Of a DNA stretch of 64,000 nucleotides, positions 36,201 to 47,130 are shown in pieces. Below the pieces are notes generated by a model. It was not told the DNA's origin. It was given only the letters and a program-made list of their open reading frames with translations, and did no database searches. Location: NCBI RefSeq assembly GCF_028009165.1, contig NC_079243.1, positions 1 to 64,000 on the forward strand. The letters are read 5' to 3'. Made by a program: the position numbers and the translations under genes. Within the stretch, counting starts at the first letter, position 1; each line of letters starts with the position of its first letter. The DNA comes from Akanthomyces muscarius. Taxonomy: Eukaryota; Ascomycota; Sordariomycetes; Hypocreales; Cordycipitaceae.

Positions 36201-39200
36201 CTAGAAGAAAAATATAGCTACTTTATATAGTATCTAGTAAGTTCCTTAGTGTCTTATAGTAAGGTTATTATAGTATAGTTATAAGATCTCTACCCTCTCT
36301 TTAAGTAGTATATAGATTCTCCCCCTATTTACTAAAAGACTTATTATATTTACTATCTAATAGACTCCCTAAATTCTTAAGTCTTTCTTACTACTATTAT
36401 ATAGTACTTTCCTAGTTCGCTTAATAAAGACGTCTCCTTATTAGGCTACTAGTAGCTACTCTTATAGTGTTTTTTTACTTAATATATTATCTATATTATT
36501 ACTACTTCTTTATAGTATATTCTCTAACTACTTATCACTCTTAGCTACCTAGGTACTCCTTTAGCTTACCCTAGTATAGTAAATTCTTATATTATACCTA
36601 TTATTCCCTATTTATATAAAATAGTTTAAAAATTATAATAGTAATTATTCTATATATAGCTTATTTATATCTATTTTATAGTCTACTTAGTATAATAAAG
36701 TATCTATAAGGTTCTACTTACTTAGTCTAAAAATAATTCTAAAGTTATATAAAGATAGTTTATCTATTACTACTACTTACCTATATAATAGTGTCTTCTT
36801 CTCTATAAGATAGTTATAGTTTAAATAGTCTATAATAATATTAATAGTTACTATTAGGTAGACTAGGTAGTATCTCTATTAGTAGAATACTACTAAAATT
36901 ACTAGTATCTCTATATCTAGTATTTAGTAATTTAGTTTAACTCCTTATAACTTCCTTAATAAAAATATTATAAGATATTAGTAAGTTCCTTATAATTATA
37001 ATAGTATTACTCTAATTATAAAGTCTAATATATCTATTTTTATATATATATAAGCTTTTAGATTAAACTATATAAGTATAGGCGCTTTCTTAAATAATAG
37101 CTTAAAGTACTAAAATGCCTATAATTTATAGGTATTTAGTATAAATTTTACTAGTATATCTCTTTTTATTTTTTCTATTAAAGGCGCTATAATCTTACTA
37201 AAGTTCTTAATAAATCGCCTATAGAAATTTATAAACCCTATAAATACCTAGATTTCTTTAATAGTAGTAGGTTATAGCTAGTTCGCTACTCTTTTAATAT
37301 ATTCTAAATCTATTTTAATTTTATCTAGTTTAATAATAAAGCTAAGGAATTTAACTATATTTATATTAAACTTATACTTTTCTAAGTTTAAAAATAGTCT
37401 AGTCTTATATAGCTTTATAAAGACCTAATAAATATACTGTAAATAGTCTATAAGGTCCCTACTAAAAACTAAAATATTATCTAGGTATATAATATAAATA
37501 TAATTAATATCCTTATATAGGGTAGTATTAATATATTCTTAAAATAATATAAGTGCTCTAATTAGCTTAAATAGTAATACTAAGTACTTAAAGTGTCTAA
37601 ATTAATAGTAAAATACTATCTTCTACTTATTACCTTTATAAATTCTTAGCCGTCTATATATATCTTTTATATCTAGCTTAGTATAGAACTTAGTGCCTTA
37701 TAATTAATTAATTATTTCTATAATTAGGGGTAGTAATACCCTATTTTTCTTAGTAATTTAATTAAGGCTATAATAATTAATATATAAGTAAAGTTTTCCC
37801 CCCTTTTTTAGTATAAATAAGATAAGAGCTCTTATTAAGCTAGTAGATCTTTTAATCTATCCTTATTTTAGCCCTTTATTAATAAAGTTATATAACTTAT
37901 ATAGCTCTCTTACTATAAGAGGGTAGATAGGTCTTTATAGTAGTATCTTACTATCTTCTAGTTTAATAGTATATATAGGCCTATATAATAGTAGTAACTT
38001 TATAGCTTTTTTAGGTAAAAAGAGCTCTATAAATTCCTAGTATTCTTATAGTAACCTTATATATATTCCTTTTATAGTTATAGTAGGTAAGTCTAGCTAG
38101 CCTCCTATTAGTATTATCCTAAATTTAGTGTTCTTTATAGCTCTTTAAGCTCTTTTTAAGTTTAATACTATCTTAATATCTTTTATATTAATATTATAGT
38201 TCTAATAGTCTAAGCTATTATAAATTAAAATATTTTATTTTCTAATCTATTACTAACTAAGAATAAAGTCCTCTAAGGATATTATAATTAAAAAGGGAAC
38301 TTATATCTCCTTTCTATACCTAAGGTTATTTATAACTTATAGTGTTTTTATAACTTCCCTATTTACTTAAACTCCTTTTTTAGTTAAAAGATATATTAGT
38401 ATAGTTAGTTTAAAGAAGCTATAGACTTCTAATCCTTTAACTATATACTTATTAATAATATTTAGATTACTCTTTATATTAATTATTACTATTACTTCTT
38501 TCTAACTATATCTTATTTACGCCTTTATTATAACTTTATATTAAGGGTAGATTTAATAGTAGACCTTATCTTATTATATCTCCTCTATATAGCGGTTTTT
38601 AATTAGGCTATTATTTAAGTATATTATTATATCCTTACTCTAAGCTACCTACTTTACCTTAATAATATTTAGCTAATCTTTATACTTATTAATAATATAA
38701 CTTCCTCTTTTATAAATAGTATAATTATTTATAAAGTAGTTTCTTTATAAGTAGTTACCCTTATATTTAAAATATCTTATAGAGAAGTCCCTACTAATAT
38801 ATAATATATCTATAATATTCTAGTTACTTTATAGTTTATTTTTATCTAATATAGTAGATTAAGGCCTTAGGATTATCTTAGTTTATAAGGTTATACTTAT
38901 TACTCTTTTAGTGTTCTCTATATAGAACTCTAGCTCCTTTTATATTATAGGATTACTATTACTACTTATTACTATTTAGAGTTAATAGCTAAGTCCTTTT
39001 AGGGCTATTATAATTTAAAAGCTAAGAGATAGAGGATCTAATAGCTTTATTATAGTATTCTCTATATAATATAGATATTTCCTTACTAGTTTATTAGTAT
39101 TATACTTATACTTTAAGAGGTTATAAGTTACTTACTATACCTTAACATTTTTATCCCCTAGTTCCTCCTTATACTATAAGTTAAAGTCTTTTTAGGCGAC

Positions 39201-39751
39201 TTCTCTATAAGTTCCTTATAATATTATAGTAAAGTAGTAAGCCTATTATATCTATATATCTCCTTAAAGGCACTATACTAGATATATTACCCTATTAAGG
39301 TTATCTATATAGTCTTCTATATACGCCTAGAAGTGTGTCTATAAGGTAACTATAAAGCTTATATACTTTTAGAATAATCGTCTAGTTAATACTATACTAG
39401 GGAGCTTTATTATTACTATATATTTCTTATAAATTAGTTCTTTTAAGAGGTTTTCTAATTTTAGAGTTACTATAATTAGATACCCTTTTACTAGCTACTT
39501 ATAGTATACTACTAGCTATACTTACTTTTATTCCTTTACTACTTTCTAAATACTAACTTATATCTTCTTTACTATTATTAAGCTAATAGCTATACTTATT
39601 ATACTATCTAGTAGGTTAGACTAAACTAGTAATATTATTTATTATATACTTATAGTAGTCTCTCTATTTACTTATAGTAAGGTAATAATTTATTTAGTTA
39701 TAGTACTATAAGTAGTTTAGCGTTTTATATACTAGGTAGTAGTAATAATCC
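33210..39751 (-). pseudogene. Gag-pol remnant of the nested gypsy element
   Basis: Internal region with pol on the minus strand (RT upstream of integrase). No frame longer than short chance ORFs remains; one 83-codon plus-strand ORF at 33188-33439 is antisense and partly in the LTR. Non-functional. Confidence 0.8.
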
Positions 39752-39944
39752 TATAAGGTGCTATTAGTAAAGAGCTTTAGTTACTAGATAATCCTTAGGT
39801 TTTTAGAATAATAGTAGAATTATTACTACCTCCTTACTACTCCCTTATTAGCAGCTTATAGCTATATAGTAGCTTCTTTATATATAATACCTCTAATTGC
39901 CTATAACCTCCTACTAACTAGCGTGCCTTATAGATGCCCTAATA
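39752..39944 (-). repeat. LTR of the second Ty3/gypsy element (right copy)
   Basis: 193 bp, same ends as the left LTR, followed directly by the target duplicate CCTAC (39945-39949). It is the 5' LTR relative to the minus-strand pol. Confidence 0.9.
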
Positions 39945-40658
39945 CCTACTTATTCTTTAAAAGTAAAATTACTTTATAAAAATAAAGTTAAAATAAGTTA
40001 TCTTTTTACTAAAATATAATAAAGTATTAAATTCTTTATAAAAAAATAGTATTAATTATAAATAAAAATAAGTTCTACTTATATTATAGTTAATAATAAT
40101 TAAGTTTAATTTTTTTATAATTCTTTTAAAAATTATTTTTTTTAATTTAAAATAATTAAAACTTTATATTTATTTTAATAGGCTTTATTTAATAACTTTT
40201 TATTTATATAAACTTAAATAATAAAATATAATTAAAAGTTTTAATAAGTTAATAAAGAAATTTAAAATTTAAAACTAATTTTTAGTTTTTTTTATTTAAT
40301 TTATTAAAAAAGTTAATTATATTTATTTTAAAAGTTTTATAACTAACTAGATATTATAAATATATTATAAACTATAATTTAACCTTTTAACTAATAAATT
40401 AAAAGAATTATTAATTTTTAAAAAGAATTAAAAAAGAATTAAGTTTACTAACTATTAAATTAGTTATTATAAATTAAAATAATTATATTAAATACTTTAT
40501 ATATAAGTAGTTTATAAGTAATTTATTAACTTAGTAAACTCTATTTATAAATATAACTAATTTACTTTTATAATTATCTAGTTATTTTAGAAATAAATAA
40601 TAAGTAGAGTAAAATATACTACTTACTTATTTATATTACTTACTTATTAACTATATTA

Positions 40659-40918
40659 TACTAGAAGTATATTTTATTATTATATTTAAGATATTAAAAG
40701 TTATATTTTTATAACTAGTTAGCTAGTTATAAAAGAATATAACTATTAAGTTAACTTAATAGCTTTCTCTTAGTTATAAAGTTATAATATTCCTATAAAT
40801 CTATATATATAATAACCTTTAAAGGAATACTATAAGAAGGTTCTTTATTAACTAGAAATATATATCTAATATCTTTTAAGAGCTTATAAGACTTATAAGG
40901 TAATTATATTATAATATA
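40659..40918. other. AT-rich spacer
   Basis: RIP-affected sequence between the TIR repeat and the Fot1-sized element. No gene seen. Confidence 0.5.
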
Positions 40919-42765
40919 GTTTATAAGTGAGTAGGCTATCTAAGCGAGTAGGCCACTTTCTAGGACCTTATAATAAAAAATATACTTTAATAAACTAAAA
41001 TAAAATCTAGTTAATACAAATTAATTATAATTATCTAAAGAAGTGATTTCTATTACCTTTTTATATATCCTAGAATTATAGCTAATTTCACTATAATTAC
41101 TATAGTATTAATAGTATAAATTAGGCTATATTAATAGACCTAGACTTTTAGACTTATTATATCTTCTTTTACCCTTCCTTTATAACTAAATAGTTAAATC
41201 TTTTTAGTTTTTAGAGTAAGAGATCCTCTAGTTTATAAGTGTTTTTTCTTTATATATTAATACTAAAAGAGTTATATATTTACTACCTCTAGCTTATTAA
41301 TTTATTCTTATATTAGTACTATCTATTATATTACTTTTATTATACACTTTAATAACTAAGAGATATTTATAATAATTTCACTTAAAGAGCTACTCTAATA
41401 GATCCTTATCCTTTTTTTAATATATTCTATTTAAGATAGAGTCTCTATTAGGTTATTAGGGGTTTTTAAAAGTTAAGGAAGTTCTTAACTACTAGTAGTG
41501 TTAGGTAATAGAGTTTATAACTTTATATTAAGCTATAAAATAATATATTCTAGATTAAAAGGATAAATCTTAGCGTTTTAAAAACCACTAAGAATATTTA
41601 ATTTAGTTATAAAAGCTTTATATACTGAATAAACTATAAGGAAAAATTCTTTTTTAGTATTATAAGTGATTTTAGTATATATTAGATTATTAATTATATT
41701 ACTATATATATACTTTAATAGCTAAAAATAGGTAATATCTAATAGTTAGAGTATATATAATAAATAAGTAGGTATATATAATATAATTATATTATTTACC
41801 TTATAATATAACTTAAAATCTATAAAGTAATAGCTTTTATACCTATTAAGGATTAATAGCCTATATTTACTAATTCTTTTAGTTTTTATATATAGATTAA
41901 AATACTTAAGCTATTTTAAGTACTTCTTATTTATAGTCTATTTATTTTTAATAATAGAAATAGTTTAGTTATAAGGTAAAGGGCTATTTTTATACTAAAA
42001 AGAGAGATAGGCTTTATTTATAATAATAATAAATAGAGGAATAATAATACTAGCTATACTAATATACTCTATTATTATTACTTAAGTATAATTTCCTTAT
42101 TATATTTTCTAACCTTTTTAATATCTTTTTATACTTATAATAACTATTTTAGATAATATTTAGCCTATTATAAAGCCTATCTTATTAAAGTTATAAATCT
42201 CCCCCCTTTATATACTATATTTTATAATAGTATTTTCTACTAGCTAAAATTAATCTTAATATTACTTTAAATCTTTATATTAGACTCTTTAATAGTTAAT
42301 TTAATATAATAAATATATAATAAGTTCTAAGTATTACCTAATAAAGTTTATAGACTAGTATCTCCTAACTAGAATATTATGTTTAAGCTCTAGTAGGCGG
42401 TTAGCTATAACTTCTATATTATATAAGTAAGGTAGCTAAGATTATATATTTAAATTAAAAATATACTAAATAAGGAGATCTTTTTATTTATTTATTAATT
42501 TTTAAGAGTATATTATTATATTAGCTTAGCTTAGTTATTCTTATTAATAATATATTAGTATTATTTATAGTATATTATAAATATAAGCTATACTTTAAAG
42601 TAATAGTATAGGGGTTTTTTTTAAACCTTTAAGGGTATTAATAATATCTCTTTTATTTAGAGTTAAAACTATTTTATCTTATTAAGTTAATAGAGTTTAA
42701 ATATAGTTAATTAAAAAATAATATAAAGTGGCCTACTTATTTAGGTGGCCTACTCGCTTATAAAC
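40919..42765. mobile_element. TIR DNA transposon of Fot1/pogo size, RIP-inactivated
   Basis: The ends are inverted repeats of about 45 bp: left GTTTATAAGTGAGTAGGCTA, right (reverse complement) GTTTATAAGCGAGTAGGCCA. Each is flanked by TA (40917-40918 and 42766-42767), as expected for TA target duplication. The length of 1847 bp and TIR length fit fungal Fot1/pogo elements, which encode one DDE transposase. The internal sequence is too damaged to show the catalytic residues, so the family call rests on size, TIRs and the TA site. Confidence 0.7.
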
Positions 42766-43679
42766 TATATTACCTTTATATACTAGCTACTAGTATTATA
42801 TATATTACTATAAGTTAAATTAAATAATATCTTCTAGTAGTTTAGTAGTACTATTAGTACTATTAATAGTATATATTCCTTTTAAAAAATAGTAGAAATT
42901 CTAGTAAAGGAAAGGTATATTAACTTAGAATATACTTATAGTAATAACTTTTAATAGTCTCTTTTTATTTATATTAGTAGGTATTAAAGGCTTAATAAAT
43001 AACTTAATATTAATACTAATAGCTCCTAATAGAGGCCTTTAAATTCTAGCTAGTTACTTCTATCTTAAGGATATTAGGTTTAGGACTAAATAAGGTCTCC
43101 TAATATCTTTTAATATACTTTATTATTAAATACCTAATTATAAGAAGTCTAATAAGAACTTTACTAATTATAAAAGTACTAGACTTTAGCTTATTATTAT
43201 AACTAAAATAGTATAAATTAGGTATTACCTAAGTAGACTTTAAGATAACTTTATACTAACTTTATATAAAACCTAAACTACTATAAAATAAAAAGACTTA
43301 TCTTTTTCTTATTTTTTCTTTTTGTTTTCTTTAAGAGAGTTAATAAAAATTATAATACCTAAATACCTATTTATAAACGCTTTAAGACTAGTCTATAATA
43401 ATTAACTCTTTTTATTAAAGAATATAAAATAGAAAACTACTAACCTTATAAAAAGCCTTTAAATAAGTACTATTCTCTTAAAAAATAAAATAAAGTACTA
43501 TAAAAATAAAATACCCTTATATAAGCTTAAATAAGAGTAATATAAGAATAACTTTAAGCCTTATAGGCTATAAAGAACCTACCTTATTATACCACTTAGT
43601 CCCCTTTAATCTAATTAGAAAATAATACCTATATACTTAAAAGAAAACCTCTCCTATAAGAAGTATAATAGTAAATTAG
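42766..43679. other. AT-rich sequence without recognised element
   Basis: TpA-rich, stops in all frames. A CTTTTTCTTATTTTTTCTTTTT low-complexity run lies near 43310. Nothing recognisable. Confidence 0.5.
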
Positions 43680-44957
43680 TGTAACAATAGCTTATTTACT
43701 AAGTTATAGTAGGTCTGTTTCTTAGATAGTAAGTCAGGCTGAAAGCTATAGGGTAGCACGTTAAGCAGTATTATAAACGGTCGTTAAGAGTAGAACTCTT
43801 AATAGTGAAACTATTACTTAGATTAATTAATAGAGATCTAGACTACCTAGCTATTAGAATACTTCCTTCTTAAGTACTTACCTATCTCTCTATTATATTC
43901 TTTAGCTTACCTTATTTACCTATAATTATAGTGTGTGCCACTTACTACGCTTACTAGTAAGTGAGGTGATTAGTTATATAACTGCCTGTCCTAATTAGGT
44001 AATCTATATACACCTATAGGCCGCTATCTTAGGCCGCTCCTATACTTATTTCTATTCTTTCTTTATTTATAATATAATACTCCTCCCCTATTAGTCTTAT
44101 CTTTAAGGCCTATTATCTTAGCCTAGTTAGTACGTTCTAAACTTCTCTCCTATATTATTATATCTTTTCACTATATCTAGTTATATTAAAAAATCGTGTT
44201 TATAGAAGTCTATAGAATATAATATTACTACTAAGTGTCTTTATTTATTATAATATATTAAACTTTATAGTACTAATTCTTAGTAGGATATTATACCCTA
44301 TACTCCTTATTTTTATTATAGTATATAATATATAATAGTTAGTAATAAGAACTATTATTCTAAGTATACCTAATATAGCTATCCTTATAATAGTGTCTTT
44401 ATTAGTGTTTTATTAGAGAGGGCTATTATAGCTTTAAATAAAGTGTCTATCTAAGAACTAAAAGTAGAGAATATACTAGCTAAAGCTTAGGAAAAGGCTC
44501 TAGCTGCTTATTAGGATATAGTAAAAGCCTTAGGTTATCTAACCTGTCTTTAGAAATAAAAGTAGCTCCTTTATTTTAAGGAGAAAGAGTTATTCTATTA
44601 TAGTATAGTAAAGTTAGATTAGGAAGATAGGGTAATAGAGGTTTCTCCTACTAATCTTATTTTACTTAAGTTAAAAGCTATAGTTAATACTTATATAGTT
44701 AGTAGGTCTAATATAGTAAACTAGATTATAGTGTTTTCTAATAGTTTATAGATATTTATAAAGGAGCTTAATAAATAGAATATTACTCTTTAAACTATTA
44801 GAGTAGATCTAAGTAATTTATAAGGTTACTAATAAGTTCTTAGGTGTTTTTAGAGTTTAGGTATCCTTTTTATTTAATAAGATATTTATATTTCTTAATA
44901 TTTCCTTATACTTTAAGTATTTTCTTAATTTTATATTTATTATTATTTTCTATAAGA
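43680..44957 (-). mobile_element. 5'-truncated, inverted copy of the chromovirus (3' end plus LTR)
   Basis: The reverse complement of 44080-44957 matches 27860-28735 of the first element, starting inside the chromodomain region. 43680-44080 is its 3' LTR, ending GTTACA. It is in opposite orientation to the full copy. The internal end at about 44957 coincides with the abrupt return to GC-rich DNA (GATTCCGCGGGCCAAC), so the rest of the element was lost at this junction. Confidence 0.85.
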
Positions 44958-45059
44958 ATCTGATTCCGCGGGCCAACTAAGCCTATTTAGGAAGACAAAA
45001 CCCACGCACCCAGTGGGAATTTTCCACATGTTGCTGTACGATTTTTAGGCATCAACTTT

Positions 45060-45930
45060 CACACCACTGACCGCCTTCCTCTTCCACGCGTCGCAGCTTC
45101 CTCGTACACACCGCCTGCCATATCCGTAGCCGTTAGCCGCCATCGCGTCGAGAGTACTCACCGCTTTCGTCACCGCCTTCGTAAAATGCCCAGACCACGG
45201 CCGGGTTTTCACCGTCTGCCTTTAACGGTTAAGAAGACTCCACGCGGCTGCTCACCACCTGCCTTTTGAAGAACAACCACAGCGAGACACCGCCTACTCT
45301 TTGCAGACCTACTGACCGTCAAGCTTCACCGCCTTCTTTTCTCACTTGACGCAGCTTCTACAGCCACAACGCTTCCAGCTTCACCGCCTGCTCTTTGTAG
45401 CAGTCTCGCTGGTATCGTTGTTGTCACCGCCTACCATGTTGGGAGCTACGAGCTACCGTTGTCTACCGCCTACTGCTTATAGTTACGGAGTTTTCACCCC
45501 CTACCTTTAACGGTTAGAGAATCCTCCGCGCGAAGTCCTTCACCACCTGCCTTTCGGAGAACAACTAGCGAGACACCGCCTACTCTTCACGGGCATCCTG
45601 GCTGTGAGTCTTCACCGCCTTCTTTTCTCGCTATTAACGATGCGTCTACAGCCACACCGCCCAGACATTCTCTGCGTCACCGCCTGCCATTTTGGGAGCT
45701 GCAAAGCACCGTTGTCTACCGCCTTCCCCTTTTAGTCTGCAATGCTTCCTTGACTTCCACCGCCTGCTGCTTATAGCGAAGAGGTGCTGCCTACCACCTG
45801 TCTAAGGCCTTTTCTTGTCAGTTACCGCCTGCCAGTTTGGGCTGGAGAGCACCTCATCTCCTGCTGACCGCCTACCTTTTATGAATGCACTAGCTCTATT
45901 CACCGCTTACCTGGTTGGGCAGTCCTAGTT
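45060..45930 (+). repeat. Array of ~22 spaced YACCGCCTNC motifs
   Basis: The core CACCGCCTGCC / CACCGCCTACC / CACCGCCTTC recurs about 22 times in 870 bp, at a mean spacing near 40 bp, mostly exact at CCGCCT and always on the same strand. Spacers repeat less well, but a ~300-bp block recurs: 45195-45440 resembles 45490-45700, with ACGGTTAGARRA, GAACAAC...AGCGAGACACCGCC and TTGGGAGCT. No ORF fits. It lies directly beside the RIP block. Confidence 0.8.
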
Positions 45931-47130
45931 AGGCTCATCGTAAGATGACTGAAGAGCCCAGTAATTATCACTAGTTTTTTTACGCACCCTGTTATAGGAT
46001 GCGCTGTATAAGTCTGTGATGGCGCCCTTTCGGCTACAGTCAAGACGGTCATGCCCTAGTGTGATTGACGAGGAAAGGCAGCCCACTCCGTAGAAATGGG
46101 CCAGATTCAGAGGTGGGAGCAAACATGGAAGCCAGAAATAGAAGCGCGGCAAAAGTGGAAGAGCAGCACTTTTCACCGGTGCCACAATAGGAAGTGCTAG
46201 GTTTGGCCCACGACACAACGCCAGGAAACGACTAAGCCCACCAAGAAATGGGATGACAAGCCGCTGCCCGGATAGAATTGCAAAGAAAAGGCGGTAACGA
46301 GCAAAAAGTAACGAAATGAAGAAGTGAAGCTTGCTCACCCATCAGGCCTGGGAGAGCCAGAAAGTCATTAGCCCGAACCGATCTTCTAAATAATTTGCTC
46401 GGCAGTTTTGGGCAAAGAAAAACAGCAAATGGACTGGTGTACAAGCAAGAAGCTGCCCTCGGCAAAGGAAAGGCCGAAAAGTCACAAGCGATCAACCCGC
46501 TCGTCAAGACGCTTTTGGGCGGGAAAGCAATAAATAGTTCGGGAAATAAAAGAGCAATTAGATGAGGAGAAAGCCGCCATCAGGCCAGGAACGACGAGAC
46601 GCTTATGGCACAGCCAGGAAGCCGCTAAGTAACTAACGTAGTGCATCAAGAAAGCTGCAGGCAGAAGGCGGTGATGGGTCAAGCACAGATGAAAAGTGGA
46701 CGGGCGGCGAGGCCAAAAGATGGTGTGGACTACTAACAGTTTAGCCAAAACTGGCTGCGCCACAAGCCACCAACGGAACAGAAAGATCAGAACGCCGAAC
46801 AGCCAAGAGTGACTGTCTTCCAAACCGCCCACCCGAAAAAAAAAGAGAAATCTGCATGATTTATTATATGTGCATATTATAATAATTTACCCCTATGTTG
46901 GTTTGATCATCGTTGCCTATTTCGCACGTACTCTCCTCGCGTGCATGGCTATGTCGGAATGCCTGAAGCTGAGTAACCCGCCAACGCTAAACCGGATTTA
47001 ACGACCCGCCAACAAAGCGAGACCTCCCCAAACTACGCACCACCATTCTCGCGAAGACAACACCTAGGACCAATCGCCTGCTAATAGCATCAACAGAGAC
47101 TTGAAACTCTTTCTAAGCGCGAGCTGCATC
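45931..47130. other. GC-normal region with degenerate repeats, no gene
   Basis: Minus-strand ORFs (46338-45925, 46832-46482) are open but Leu/Ser/Pro-rich without domains. The plus strand shows recurrent GCCAGGAA...GAGA and GGCCA motifs. Some recur at 49.28-49.6 kb (GCCAGGAATGATGAGCAGGCC against GCCAGGAACGACGAGACGCT), so the two zones share a dispersed repeat. Confidence 0.45.

Larger units (their letters stand above)
33017..39944 (-). mobile_element. Ty3/gypsy retrotransposon, nested and RIP-inactivated
   Basis: 6928 bp with equal 193-bp LTRs and a 5-bp target-site duplication (CCTAC). On the minus strand, integrase C-terminal GPF/Y-module text (KLIEKYIGPF) is seen near 35330-35450. RT text (LILFILKKGGK, then ARYKRYI in place of the LDIKDAY-type motif) appears around 37600-37950. 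All frames are broken by stops at Gln/Trp codons. It is distinct from the chromovirus at 22.4-29.2 kb in LTR length, LTR sequence and orientation. Confidence 0.88.
32963..40658. repeat. TIR repeat copy B, split by an LTR retrotransposon
   Basis: The left 54 bp (32963-33016) and right part (39945-40658) together match copy A at 20841-21606 along its length. The outer ends are inverted repeats (AATATAGTTAATAAGTAAGT on the left; the same on the reverse strand at the right). The 6.9-kb LTR element at 33017-39944 interrupts it within the left TIR, showing the insertion order. Confidence 0.8.
20700..44957. other. RIP-mutated AT-rich block (24 kb)
   Basis: CpA and TpG are scarce and TpA abundant over the whole block, apart from the GC-intermediate island at 29.2-32.4 kb. 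Transposon proteins can still be traced with stops at former Gln/Trp codons. This is the expected result of RIP, a premeiotic fungal defence that mutates CpA to TpA in duplicated DNA. The block is expected to be heterochromatic. The right edge, at about 44957, is sharp. Confidence 0.9.

Noticed and set aside
45060..45930. CRISPR-like array
   Set aside because: Fungal nuclear DNA, repeats of only about 10 bp with irregular spacing. Not a CRISPR.
45925..46832. Three overlapping minus-strand ORFs
   Set aside because: Leu/Ser/Pro-rich low-complexity translation, no domain or start context, within a repeat-derived zone.
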